A stretch of 26,792 nt of DNA from a virus. The DNA is taken from the IMG/VR virus record IMGVR_UViG_3300027741_000231, positions 1 through 26,792 of that record. One strand, written 5' to 3'. How positions within the stretch are numbered: position 1 is the stretch's first letter; each line of letters starts with the position of its first letter. Below, in pieces: positions 8,095 to 16,683 of this stretch. Under the pieces are notes generated by a model. It did no database searches, was not told the DNA's origin, and saw nothing but the letters and a program-made list of their open reading frames with translations. Both the position numbers and the translations under genes were made by a program.

Positions 8095-8954
8095 TTAATA
8101 CCTTTCTTTTTTAGAAAATAAGTAGCACTGGGTATAACAACCCCAGGAGTTCCCTTTTTAGGGGCAGTATGTGCATGAGTTGCTTTTACTACAGAACCAG
8201 TTTTAGAGTTTGTTCCAGTCATAACCCGGTCTACACGAGAACCCATTTCAGGGGATTGATCTGAAATTACAGGTTCAAAAGAAAGAATCGTACCTGTCAT
8301 ACGAAGTTCTTTTGGAACTACTCCACCAACTTCATCGTCTACATAATTAAAATATGGGGCTGATTTTTTCTTACTTTGATATATTTTATCTTTAGATACA
8401 AAAGTAATGGTGGTGTTTTCAGTAAGTAACGCAAACCCAGTTTGCTGTGCTAAACGCCTGCAAAGTTGCCAATCACTTTGTCCAGCCTGAACAATTTGAT
8501 CCCTAACTCTAGGATCTCTTTGAGTAACTGCTTGCATAGCATGTTTTTTTGCAATCTTTGTAATTACTTGATCAGCTGTGCTTTTAACATAGATTTTTTG
8601 ATCTGTATTTTTTAATACCCAAGAAGCACCCACACAGATAATGTCTGTATTACCTCCTTGATGAGAGTTATCTTGCTGAATATGGGCAACATAACCTTTC
8701 CAAGTTTTTTTAAGTTTACCAGAACGATAGTTAAAAATAATTGGATTTCCAGAGGATATCGCTTCTCGTCTATTTGCTGGCTTACCTTTGTAGTGTAATA
8801 CAAGACGGTCATGTTCTTCAGGATTTTGGTACAACTCAGCACCAATTAAATGAAGGTCCATATCTGGAGATTTTGGAAAATCAGCAGTAAAATTACTATC
8901 TTTTGCGTTCGAACCCCAAATAAAATTTTGTTGCGCAGGACTATTAGTTTCCAT
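8091..8954 (-). CDS. N-terminal and middle part of gpD-like baseplate hub
   Basis: 287 residues. The family signature is residues about 120-180: STADQVITKIAKKHAM, then QIVQAGQSDWQLCRRLAQQT, then GFALLTENTTITFVSK. These match the gpD/XkdQ-type hub, where Q-x-x-QSDW-x-hydrophobic-x-RRLA is typical. The preceding strands (RLVLHYKGK, ISSGNPIIFNY, WKGYVAHI) form the first barrel. The normal C-terminal domain is missing and is supplied by the next gene. A Lys/His-rich end (HAHTAPKKGTPGVVI) is unassigned. The gene starts inside the LysM gene (11-base overlap) and ends in an ATGA overlap. Confidence 0.8.
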   Translation of the reverse strand: METNSPAQQNFIWGSNAKDSNFTADFPKSPDMDLHLIGAELYQNPEEHDRLVLHYKGKPANRREAISSGNPIIFNYRSGKLKKTWKGYVAHIQQDNSHQGGNTDIICVGASWVLKNTDQKIYVKSTADQVITKIAKKHAMQAVTQRDPRVRDQIVQAGQSDWQLCRRLAQQTGFALLTENTTITFVSKDKIYQSKKKSAPYFNYVDDEVGGVVPKELRMTGTILSFEPVISDQSPEMGSRVDRVMTGTNSKTGSVVKATHAHTAPKKGTPGVVIPSATYFLKKKGIK

Positions 8955-9225
8955 AAGGCACCCTAATAATTGTTCCTGGAGTAATATTAAATGGGTCAGT
9001 AATTTCTGGATTAACTTCCATAATTTCCCACCAATACTTAGCTCCTATACCAAAAATTTCAGAAAGTCTGGAAAGTGAATCCCCTTCTTTCCAAGTATAT
9101 GAAATATAATTTAAGGTATTAGATGTAGGAAAACGTCTAAATACGGAAATAATATAGTCCCCAGTGTACTTATGTTGAGTTTGCGCTAAGGGGCCGTCGT
9201 AATATCTAGATACTCTTTCTATCAT
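8944..9225 (-). CDS. LysM-domain tail/baseplate protein
   Basis: 93 residues from MIERVSRYYDG. Residues about 42-90 form a LysM domain: YISYTWKEGDSLSRLSEIFG, then YWWEIMEVNPEI, then ITPGTIIRVP. In contractile tails, LysM proteins of the gpX/XkdP type sit at the tube-hub junction. The ATG at 9225 overlaps the upstream stop as ATGA. A longer in-frame reading of 34 codons lies inside the preceding gene and is not needed. No strong ribosome binding site is visible, which suggests translational coupling. Confidence 0.85.
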   Translation of the reverse strand: MIERVSRYYDGPLAQTQHKYTGDYIISVFRRFPTSNTLNYISYTWKEGDSLSRLSEIFGIGAKYWWEIMEVNPEITDPFNITPGTIIRVPYGN

Positions 9226-10910
9226 GCTGGAGGATTCCCTTGCGTTTGTGTAGTAGTTTTGAGGTAACCGCGAAGATTTGTTGCATTTACACCGGTTCCA
9301 AATGCTTTTTGCGCTTCGGCATCCCAAAGAGCAGGGTAACGAGAGAATGTAATACTTACAGTACTTAACATAGGCACCATATATTCTGTAAACATTGCGT
9401 GATTTACATTAAAACTGGCTACTGAACCAAAGTAAGTTAAATTTTCATTTAATGAAAGCCAACACGGAACACCCGTAGTATAGCCAAAATCAGAAGTAGC
9501 ACCTTTATAGCTAGGGCTTAAAAGTAAAGAGTTATTTAAAGGAGTACCATTTAAAACTCTATAAAGAAATTCAATATCGTATTCAGTTCCACGATTTAAA
9601 ATTCCTTCTCGTTCTTTAACGTTTAAAGGTCGTCCATAAACAGTCGTTTCAGATACTCTAGGTTTATTCATGCGTAAATAACTCATGTCAGGAATTCTAT
9701 TTATATATATTTCAATAGTAACGTTTTGGTTACCCGACATTAAAATAGCAGGGTCGGCTTGACCTAAAGTCCAATCAACTGAATTATTAGAAGCGGTGCT
9801 ATACGTAATAGTTGTTGGGTTATACATAAATCTAAAACCCCAACGATGACCTGCCGTATAATTACTGCTAGAAGCAGATAGTGTACTAGGATTAAAATTT
9901 AAAGTTTTTGCACCATTTATATCTTGATATATTTTACCAAGTTTTGTATCTGGTTTATCAAAAGCAGCAGGTATTTTTAATTCATCAATATCTCCAAAAA
10001 GATTTCCATCTTCATCAAACATCTGCTCATATTTTAATCTATGGGCATTAGATCTACGTCTTGCATCCCAATGAGTTGGTGGATTCCAATCAAGATTTTC
10101 ATCCCTAACATCTGGAACAGATTTATCTGATTGTTGAGATACACTATCTCCACATTTAGCGCCATTTTTATAAGCCACATATAGTTTAGTATTTACAGCA
10201 GTTGTGCTTAATTTTTGTTTATTAGTTTGATTTGCCATATTTGTAGTAAGGCCGCTGTACAAAACCTTAGTAGCATTTAGATCAAATTGCCACATAACTG
10301 TGTAAGGGGCCGAGTTAGTAGGGGTATATTTAACTAAAACAAGCCATGATGTTGAACATTTATCATAGTAGCGATCAAAAATTAACATAGTGCCCGCTAA
10401 AAAACCAATAAAAGTATTAATATTATCCTCAGGATATGTAGGTTGTGTTACTCTTGTAGTAAAATTAATAGTGGCAACTCCTGCAGAAGTAGGCCAATTA
10501 ATTTGCGTAACTTCAGTCTTATTTACACCTGCATCTGTTTGGTAAAGTTTAAAAGTAGGCCGACAAGATACGGTTCCGGCTTCTTTACCAGTAGAATGAA
10601 CAACAGTAAATTCAATATGACCATCTCTTTCAATAATTTTACCAGCTTTAATATTACCGTTAGTACTATTAGTTACGTATGTATCCGCTGATATTTTATC
10701 TTGAGATAGTTGTGTGTCGCTACTGTTTGGGCCAGTTGCTTGAAATTGACTAAAAGTTCTATTAGTCTTATATACGTCTACTACATACCAAACATATATA
10801 CCATTATATACTGTTACGGGATTTTTTTTAATAGGGGTAGGGTTAGCACCTAACGTTCCGCTACTTTCACTTCCTAAATAAAGTTTAACATTTCCAAAAT
10901 AGTTAGACAT
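9222..10910 (-). CDS. Tail/baseplate protein of unknown fold with CIS-tube-like C-terminal part
   Basis: 562 residues with no transmembrane segment. The N-terminal 300 residues are beta-rich and unrecognised (VWYVVDVYKTNRTF, VMWQFDLNA), followed by a charged linker (DWNPPTHWDARRRSNAHRLK). The C-terminal part contains WGFRFMYNPTTITYSTA, then NQNVTIEIYINRIPD. An F-x-F/Y-NP-x2-I pattern followed by I-x-I-x-hydrophobic strands is the usual opening of tube-initiator (CIS tube) domains that precede LysM in Afp7/XkdP-type proteins. The LysM domain is encoded by the next, overlapping gene, so this may be the partner half. The gene follows the tape measure with a TAATG overlap. The tube-initiator reading is tentative. 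Confidence 0.55.
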   Translation of the reverse strand: MSNYFGNVKLYLGSESSGTLGANPTPIKKNPVTVYNGIYVWYVVDVYKTNRTFSQFQATGPNSSDTQLSQDKISADTYVTNSTNGNIKAGKIIERDGHIEFTVVHSTGKEAGTVSCRPTFKLYQTDAGVNKTEVTQINWPTSAGVATINFTTRVTQPTYPEDNINTFIGFLAGTMLIFDRYYDKCSTSWLVLVKYTPTNSAPYTVMWQFDLNATKVLYSGLTTNMANQTNKQKLSTTAVNTKLYVAYKNGAKCGDSVSQQSDKSVPDVRDENLDWNPPTHWDARRRSNAHRLKYEQMFDEDGNLFGDIDELKIPAAFDKPDTKLGKIYQDINGAKTLNFNPSTLSASSSNYTAGHRWGFRFMYNPTTITYSTASNNSVDWTLGQADPAILMSGNQNVTIEIYINRIPDMSYLRMNKPRVSETTVYGRPLNVKEREGILNRGTEYDIEFLYRVLNGTPLNNSLLLSPSYKGATSDFGYTTGVPCWLSLNENLTYFGSVASFNVNHAMFTEYMVPMLSTVSITFSRYPALWDAEAQKAFGTGVNATNLRGYLKTTTQTQGNPPA

Positions 10911-13276
10911 TAAAGTGCCTTTCCTAATGCATCAAGAACCTTACTAGAAGTAAGTTGTTTTCCAATATCTTTAACTAAACGTTGAGTTTCCCGAATACTT
11001 GCTTGAGCAATATTTACGTTCATATGTAAATTAATAACTGCAGTCTTACCACCCGAAGTATGTGTTCCAATTGAAGAACCTATATTCATTGCATCAAGTG
11101 ATCCACCACGATCCTCATTAGATCCTGTGCTGGCTAATGAAACACTTAAACTTGGACTGCTAAGGCTAGTAATAGATTTATTTGAATGTGAATTAATTTT
11201 TAAACCAGAAGTAACTGATCTAGCTACAGACATATTTTGTCCGGATACTGCTCTAGGACCTGCTACAGCTGAAGCAGTTAAACTTCCATTAGTAGGGGAA
11301 GCAGGCGCACCATTTAAATATGGTGCAGGGTTTACCCTAACACCGCTTTTATTAAGAAGCTCAAAATGCAAATGTGGGCCAGTAGAGTTACCAGCACCAG
11401 GTGCTCCAGCTTTACCGCCAGATTTACCTACAGCTTGTCCAGCCGCAACTTTTTGTCCTCTAGAAACATGAATTTGAGATAGATGGCCATAACGAGATGC
11501 AGTACCGTCATCGTGTTTTACTTCAACCCAATTCCCATAACCTTTAGCATCATTACCGATGGTACTAATAGCACCAGGTGCAACAGCAGTTAGGGCGCTA
11601 CCTACAGGCATTGCAAAGTCCATACCGTGGTGGTATGCAGAAATTCCAGGATGTTTAGAGTTATCTCTTGGTCCAAATCCAGAAGTTACAATAGCATTTT
11701 TTGGTCCAGGGAAAAAAAGTGACATCAAAGAAGATTCGCCACCTACTCCAGTACCTAAGTTACCGTGATCACTTGGACCACCAGTTGCGTAACCAATTCC
11801 ACCAGCAATAAGTTCTGGAAGAATAGTTTCACCTAATCCTGGTATAGCAGCAGTTATGCCAGCCCACTTTGCAGCATTACCTGCTCGTGAACGGAAACTT
11901 CCTTTAGAAGAATTTCCTTTAATAAGGTTTCCAGCAAGCATTGATCCGCCAGCAATTAAACCGCCCTTAAGCATTGATCCGCCTAGCATCTTTGCTGCCC
12001 CAGCACCACCTAGTGCTTCAAAAACACCGCCTGCTAATCCCTTTAATCCTAATGAGCTGCTGCCACCAAGAAGTTTACTTAATATTTTATACTCTAAAAT
12101 ACTTTTTCCTATGCCAATTCCTGCACCAGCTATACCAGAAGCTGTTCCACCCATGCCACCAGCATTAGGGAAGGTTTGTAAAATTCCTTTAAGGGTCATT
12201 AACCCATCATTAACGGGTCCAAGAATGTCTGCCATTTTGCTATATGCATCATTAAGGGATGCGGCTGTACGAAGAGAGGCATCATATCCGCCTACTAATC
12301 CTTGTTCAGTAGAAGCAAGTTTTTTATTTTCACTGGAGTTATAACGAAAGTTAGCACGAATAGGAGAACTTTGATCCACACCCATAGCATTTAAAACTTT
12401 ATTTGGATCACTCATTTGAGACGCGGTAAGTGGTCCACCATTAGATGCACGTGCAAGAATACCAGATTGAATCATCTGCATTAATTGAGCATCGCCACCA
12501 GTAATTTGTTGAATGGTTGCATAACCCTTACTTCCAGGGTTTAATACAAGTGCTGCTTGTTGTTTTGTAATCGTTTGTCCACGATACAAGAAACTATACA
12601 CGTCATTAATAATTTGGTTAGGTGGTTTTAGGTTACCTTGACGGTCACGAATTTGAATACCGGCACGTAAAAAACTCATGCCGTTCATACTGGCCATACT
12701 TCCGGCAGCTTGTTCGTTACTCATACCAGACATGGCGCTTAATCCACCAAGCTGTCCCATAATGTTTTTAGAGCTTAAAGAGCTAGCTGTATAACCACCC
12801 TGGTACATTAAATTCATCGCGGCCATGGTTGGACCCATAGCACTTGTAGCCCCACCGCTTACTTGACGGTTAGCTTGAAGAATTGCTTGACGAGAAGACA
12901 TTCCGCTAAGTCCGGCATATGTATCAGCACTCATGCGCTGTGTAACAGCCGCCATAGTATTTGGTGCCATAGAGTTATAAATAGCAGCGCCTACGCCTGC
13001 TACACCAATACCAATGCCAATTTTTTCAGCACGAGTAAATTCACCAAGGCCTAAACGTCCGGCACCAGGTCTTCCAGCAGCAGCTTTTCCTGTCGCAGCC
13101 TCAGTATCTTTAATGGCTTTAGACCACTTTTCAACCATCTCATCTACAAGTTTTGCAGCCTCTTTAAAATATTTAATAAAGTTTTTAGGAAGCCCATCAA
13201 AATCAACTTGGTCAGATGTAGGTGAAAAAGAGGTGGACTCAGCATCCGATGGTGGGAACATACTTTGAGTTGCCAT
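10910..13276 (-). CDS. Tape measure protein with internal M23 peptidase
   Basis: 788 residues. Helical, Gly/Ala/Ser/Met-rich sequence with hydrophobic segments (IGIGIGVAGVGAAIY, and Gly-rich stretches at 370-500) is typical of tape measures. Residues about 520-655 are an M23 zinc endopeptidase: H549 and D553 (HHGMD), H598 (YGHLS), and H635/H637 (HLHFE), so the metal site and catalytic histidine look complete. It should cut peptidoglycan cross-links as the tail penetrates. About 130 residues follow the peptidase. Tail length scales with the tape measure at roughly 0.15 nm per residue, which would suggest up to about 115 nm. The start has GGTGAT upstream and lies five bases after the small ORF at 13282-13404. 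Confidence 0.9.
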   Translation of the reverse strand: MATQSMFPPSDAESTSFSPTSDQVDFDGLPKNFIKYFKEAAKLVDEMVEKWSKAIKDTEAATGKAAAGRPGAGRLGLGEFTRAEKIGIGIGVAGVGAAIYNSMAPNTMAAVTQRMSADTYAGLSGMSSRQAILQANRQVSGGATSAMGPTMAAMNLMYQGGYTASSLSSKNIMGQLGGLSAMSGMSNEQAAGSMASMNGMSFLRAGIQIRDRQGNLKPPNQIINDVYSFLYRGQTITKQQAALVLNPGSKGYATIQQITGGDAQLMQMIQSGILARASNGGPLTASQMSDPNKVLNAMGVDQSSPIRANFRYNSSENKKLASTEQGLVGGYDASLRTAASLNDAYSKMADILGPVNDGLMTLKGILQTFPNAGGMGGTASGIAGAGIGIGKSILEYKILSKLLGGSSSLGLKGLAGGVFEALGGAGAAKMLGGSMLKGGLIAGGSMLAGNLIKGNSSKGSFRSRAGNAAKWAGITAAIPGLGETILPELIAGGIGYATGGPSDHGNLGTGVGGESSLMSLFFPGPKNAIVTSGFGPRDNSKHPGISAYHHGMDFAMPVGSALTAVAPGAISTIGNDAKGYGNWVEVKHDDGTASRYGHLSQIHVSRGQKVAAGQAVGKSGGKAGAPGAGNSTGPHLHFELLNKSGVRVNPAPYLNGAPASPTNGSLTASAVAGPRAVSGQNMSVARSVTSGLKINSHSNKSITSLSSPSLSVSLASTGSNEDRGGSLDAMNIGSSIGTHTSGGKTAVINLHMNVNIAQASIRETQRLVKDIGKQLTSSKVLDALGKAL

Positions 13277-13281
13277 TTACA

Positions 13282-13404
13282 TCACCGCCTTATCCTAGCC
13301 GTAGCTCTATTTAACCAATTTATACGTTCCCTCATACTAAGGTTACGTACTTCATTCAATGTCCACCCTGGATAGCTTTGAACTAATAAGTCCTGCATAT
13401 CCAT
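13282..13404 (-). CDS. Small chaperone-extension ORF before tape measure
   Basis: 40 residues from the first ATG (MDMQDLLVQS), ending in a basic helix with NLSMRERINWLNRATARIRR. A YPGWTLNEV segment plus an RER-x2-WL helix is typical of small proteins, such as DUF6760-type, between chaperone and tape measure genes of contractile systems. No good ribosome binding site precedes the ATG, and the frame stays open upstream (ANEIDYELL) to meet the end of the chaperone gene. It may therefore be made mainly as a frameshift extension. As a separate protein it would depend on reinitiation 22 bases after the chaperone stop. Confidence 0.65.
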   Translation of the reverse strand: MDMQDLLVQSYPGWTLNEVRNLSMRERINWLNRATARIRR

Positions 13405-13426
13405 GAGCAGTTCATAATCAATCTCG

Positions 13427-13435
13427 TTAGCGAAA
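13427..13435 (-). promoter_or_regulatory. Candidate +1 (or -2) translational frameshift site
   Basis: On the coding strand the chaperone ends TTG-TTT-CGC-TAA-C. Slippage of the Phe tRNA from TTT to TTC (+1) at codon 272 joins the chaperone to the open frame that encodes ANEIDYELL and then the 40-residue ORF, giving a 321-residue product. The last in-frame stop of the second frame lies at 13444-13446, so the shift must occur in the final five codons. A -2 slip would give the same frame. Confidence 0.5.
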
Positions 13436-14248
13436 CAACTCCGCTAAAGTTAGCGGAAGCGGTACCTCCGTGCCGCAAGACTGACATGGTATTTTTATTT
13501 CACTGAGTTGTGGTCCTGGGTTGCGGTTTGTAATCTCCTGTAAAATGTCTCTACGGTCTTTAAGACTAAGTTTTCTAACATCGTCTAAACCAAGAATTGG
13601 CATACCGTTGATAGACTCTATACAGTTTTTCAGAAGAATTGTATCCAATTCTGCTGAGGTTTTATTGGTTGAAGTTACAATAGCTTTTTGAGTACTTCCT
13701 GTAGGAAGTGACACTAATACTTCTCCAACCTTACAATTAACAGTAAAGGTATGCTCCCCATCAAGTTTTTTAAGGGGCACATCTTTAATCAAATCAATTT
13801 CAAATATTTGCTCTACACCACAACTAGGGCATTCCCCAGGTCCTAATTTAATATCAGAACCAAAAGTTACATTTCTAATTGCTAGGAGTAAAAGCTCACG
13901 ATCTCCAGCATACAAAGAATCTAAAAGTTCTTTGTCCGCAAGTTGGTCACCTATCTTTACAGTAGCTCTTTCTAAGATTGTTAGTAGAGCTTTGCCTGGA
14001 TCAGTAACCTTAGAGATGAGTTCTTCATCTAATCCGGTTAGTTCTCGTACTTCTGCGGTAGTAATCATTCCAAGAATTGGATCTGACAAACCACCTAATA
14101 GTTCAACATCTGTTACAGGTGGTGGGTTTGTAACGGTCTTTGGAGCGCTACTAGCCACCACCTGATCAGGATCTTTCATAGCTTTAGCTGCTAATTCATT
14201 TGCTAAAGCTGGGTTATGTGAAGCAGTTATAGTCGTATCAGTTGTCAT
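13427..14248 (-). CDS. Tail assembly chaperone / gp26-like protein with zinc-finger cysteines
   Basis: 273 residues between tube and tape measure, the canonical place of the tail chaperone. The N-terminal 45 residues are polar and probably disordered. Residues 60-130 are helical (EELISKVTDPGKALLTILER, then AGDRELLLLAIRNVTFG). CPSC (140-143) and CQSC (255-258) supply four cysteines that can bind zinc. The layout resembles T4 gp26-type hub chaperones (T4_baseplate family) and phage chaperones that coat the tape measure before tube assembly. The 3' end probably takes part in a programmed frameshift into the next small ORF. The start has AAAGG ten bases upstream. Function is inferred from position and architecture. 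Confidence 0.7.
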   Translation of the reverse strand: MTTDTTITASHNPALANELAAKAMKDPDQVVASSAPKTVTNPPPVTDVELLGGLSDPILGMITTAEVRELTGLDEELISKVTDPGKALLTILERATVKIGDQLADKELLDSLYAGDRELLLLAIRNVTFGSDIKLGPGECPSCGVEQIFEIDLIKDVPLKKLDGEHTFTVNCKVGEVLVSLPTGSTQKAIVTSTNKTSAELDTILLKNCIESINGMPILGLDDVRKLSLKDRRDILQEITNRNPGPQLSEIKIPCQSCGTEVPLPLTLAELFR

Positions 14249-14268
14249 ATTATTTACCTTTGTTTAGT

Positions 14269-14883
14269 TTAACGTCCTAGGAATGAAGTTCCGTCTGCTG
14301 AGCCTTCTTTAGTATACCCTGTTGCGTATTGTACATCCCAACCTTCATGAACTAGAGACATCTCTTCCACCATAAGGGTGTTAGCGCCTGCATCTAGATT
14401 GCTATAGGATAGTGATGAAATCCAAGCGTTATAAACTTTAAAGCGAAGTGAGGTATGTTGATCTTCAGGAAGATCTGCTTGAGCCCCGCCACCTTTATCT
14501 GCTTGTGGATTTGGATGACTTAGTACTTGGATAGTAAGGTCTGCACGAAATCCTTGTCCAACACCAGTTGTTAAGCTTGGGGTTAGAACTGAGAATAGAC
14601 GTTTCATCCACTTAATATTTGAATCTTGTCCCAACATTACTCCCTTAGAGAGAGTGATGGGTGTGAACGCTGATTGACCTGGAATCTGGTGAACGTTAGT
14701 ATTGTATCCACCTTCACGATAGGCAATAGGTTCTGTTGTTACACTAAGGCCGGAAAGAGAAACAAAACCCATTTTTAGGGGCTTAGATCCTTTACTCCAA
14801 TCAAGAGCCTCAAATGTTACTAAGAATTTAAAATTACGGACTGGATCCGTCATTAATGTACTTAATAGGTTTTCTGATGCCAT
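14269..14883 (-). CDS. Tail tube protein (T4 gp19-like family)
   Basis: 204 residues. The N-terminus DPVRNFKFLVTFEALDW, then MGFVSLSGLSVTTEPIAYRE, GGYNTNVHQIPGQSAFTPIT and LSKGV is the classic pattern of gp19/T4-like tube proteins: an N-F-x-V-F strand, S-G-L, E-x2-x-Y-x-E-GG, then L-x-x-G. The C-terminus YNAWISSLSYSNLDAGAN, then MVEEMSLVHEGW closes the barrel. It polymerises as hexameric rings around the tape measure, inside the sheath. It directly follows the sheath gene, with AAGGAG eleven bases upstream. Confidence 0.95.
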   Translation of the reverse strand: MASENLLSTLMTDPVRNFKFLVTFEALDWSKGSKPLKMGFVSLSGLSVTTEPIAYREGGYNTNVHQIPGQSAFTPITLSKGVMLGQDSNIKWMKRLFSVLTPSLTTGVGQGFRADLTIQVLSHPNPQADKGGGAQADLPEDQHTSLRFKVYNAWISSLSYSNLDAGANTLMVEEMSLVHEGWDVQYATGYTKEGSADGTSFLGR

Positions 14884-14898
14884 TTTTATTTATCTCCT

Positions 14899-16683
14899 TT
14901 ACGCTGTTGCGTTTCCTGTTAATTGCCCAAGCTTAATGACAATGAACTCTGCTGGGTACTGAAGAGCAACGCCTACTTCAATGTTAACTCGACCCGCTTG
15001 TAGGTCTGTAAAAGAAGTTGTAGTAGCATCACATTTTACATAATATGCTTGAGATGGATTTGTTCCACGTAGACCGCCTGATTGCCAATAAGAAAGCAAG
15101 AAACTGTTCAGTGTGGTACGAATTTGAGACCATAGACGTGAGTCGTTATTCTCAAATACGGCAAATGCTGATAGGTCATTCATAGACTTTTCAATATAAA
15201 TCAATGAACGACGTATGTTGATATAACGGTTGTTAGGTGTGTTATCTAGTGTACGACCACCCATAATAACTATACCTGCGCCAGGAACCTGACGAATAGC
15301 GTTAATTGGGTCTACAGATATATTGATTGCATCAAGTTCAGCATTAGTAAATAAATGCTCAGTTGAAACAGCAAGAGCCATAACATTTTGAAGACCTGCT
15401 GGAGTCTTGGCTGGACCACGAGTTGCATCAGTAGCAATGTATTGTCCAGCAACACCAGCACCGGGAGCTTGTAGACGTGTTACGCCAATTCCCTTAGTTG
15501 CGTCTGGAATGCTATACCATGGGTAATAAGCTGCTGCAATATTTCCTGAAGTATTTCCAGAAAAAATTGCATATGTAGCAGTTACTTGAGTCTGTGCTGC
15601 AGATACTGATAAACCTGAAGGAGTATCAAAAACTGCAAAACAATCATTGCGGCTAGCCGCATATGAAACAGCATCTCCATGAAATTGAGCAGTTAATTCA
15701 CTTGTTGATGCGTATGGAGCATCTGGCGCATAAATAACTAATGGGTTATTTACTGAGTCATAGGTTGTCCAAGCGGCTGAATAATCAGAACGACCTGGTG
15801 TTGAACCATCTACTCCTCCAGCTAAAGCAGTAGCAGTAACTGTTGCGGCAGGATATTTAGAGTTATCAATTCCTGAAGAAGAAACTTTAATAATTGCTGC
15901 TGGATTAGAGTTAATTACTGATAGGAAATAGTTACGATCGGTTGTTGCCATACTTAGGTCGGTATAGGAATCTACAAGAGTAGATGTAGAGTTTCCGTTA
16001 ACGATAGTTGTTTGGTAAACTTCTAAACCAAAACGAGCAGCACTTCCAGCAGAAACAATTTTAACAGAATAATTGGTAGACCAAGATCCTGCGTTAACTG
16101 CTTGTAGTGTAAATACTGGATTTGAAGCTACAGTTACAACTACAGTTGCTGTAGCAGAAGCTCCAGTTACGGCAGTTCCTGTAGCTGCGTTAGTAACAGT
16201 AAACTGTGAACCTGAACGTGTAGCAATCGTTACACCGGTTAGGTTGAATGCAGATGTTGAAAGACCAGTAATAGATACTGTCTGTCCAACAGCAAATGTG
16301 TTAGTAGCTGTGTATGTAATTGTTCCAGAAGTTGCAGAGGCTGCAGTTACTGTAGCAGTAGTAGTGGTAGTAGTTCCAGTACCATCAGTGATAGTTAAAG
16401 AACCTGCAGTAGCTCCTGAGCCTACTACACGCTTTACATAAAGATTACGGCCGCCATTAGCAAAAAAGTTATAGGCAGCCCAAGTTGTTGGGTATGAGTC
16501 ATTCAAGCCTCCAAAGGTCTTAAAGAAATCTGACCATGTACTTACTAGTACTGGTGCAGAAGAAGGACCTTGTGGAAGAGCTCCAACAAACGCACCGACA
16601 GCATTGCTGGTATCAGCAGGTGTCACAGTCTGTGGAAGAGCCACTTCTTGGATATAGACTCCGGGACGAGCAAATGTTGCCAT
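14899..16683 (-). CDS. Tail sheath protein
   Basis: 594 residues. The N-terminus FARPGVYIQEVALPQTVTP is the standard sheath opening (PGVY-x-x-E). The C-terminal domain has PGAGIVIMGGRTLDNTPNNR, then YINIRRSLIYIEKSMNDL, then EN-x-x-RLW and the closing strand VGVALQYPAEFIVIKLGQ. These are strong marks of contractile sheaths, which shorten to drive the tube into the cell. Residues about 103-188 are a Thr/Ala-rich beta module inserted between the first strand domain and the core; it is shared with the gpJ-like protein and an adhesin, and probably projects from the tail surface. The start has AAGGAG upstream. Confidence 0.96.
   Translation of the reverse strand: MATFARPGVYIQEVALPQTVTPADTSNAVGAFVGALPQGPSSAPVLVSTWSDFFKTFGGLNDSYPTTWAAYNFFANGGRNLYVKRVVGSGATAGSLTITDGTGTTTTTTATVTAASATSGTITYTATNTFAVGQTVSITGLSTSAFNLTGVTIATRSGSQFTVTNAATGTAVTGASATATVVVTVASNPVFTLQAVNAGSWSTNYSVKIVSAGSAARFGLEVYQTTIVNGNSTSTLVDSYTDLSMATTDRNYFLSVINSNPAAIIKVSSSGIDNSKYPAATVTATALAGGVDGSTPGRSDYSAAWTTYDSVNNPLVIYAPDAPYASTSELTAQFHGDAVSYAASRNDCFAVFDTPSGLSVSAAQTQVTATYAIFSGNTSGNIAAAYYPWYSIPDATKGIGVTRLQAPGAGVAGQYIATDATRGPAKTPAGLQNVMALAVSTEHLFTNAELDAINISVDPINAIRQVPGAGIVIMGGRTLDNTPNNRYINIRRSLIYIEKSMNDLSAFAVFENNDSRLWSQIRTTLNSFLLSYWQSGGLRGTNPSQAYYVKCDATTTSFTDLQAGRVNIEVGVALQYPAEFIVIKLGQLTGNATA
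16120..16377 (-). other. Inserted beta module in sheath (copy 2 of 3)
   Basis: Encodes sheath residues about 103-188. Landmarks: TATVTAASATSGTITYTATN, then TFAVGQTVSITGL, then AFNLTGVTIATRSGSQFTVT, then NAATGTAVTG. Element order and spacing match the copies at 5119-5346 and 26163-26396. The insertion lies where sheath proteins often carry extra surface domains. Confidence 0.75.

Noticed and set aside
9700-9720. T4-late-like TATAAATA box on the minus strand
   Set aside because: It lies inside coding sequence and no other copies mark gene starts in this window; AT-rich chance is likely.
11127-12344. Several plus-strand open frames across the tape measure gene
   Set aside because: They are Pro/Ala/Leu-rich shadows of the Gly/Ala-rich minus-strand gene, with no ribosome binding sites, and they oppose a gene with clear family marks.
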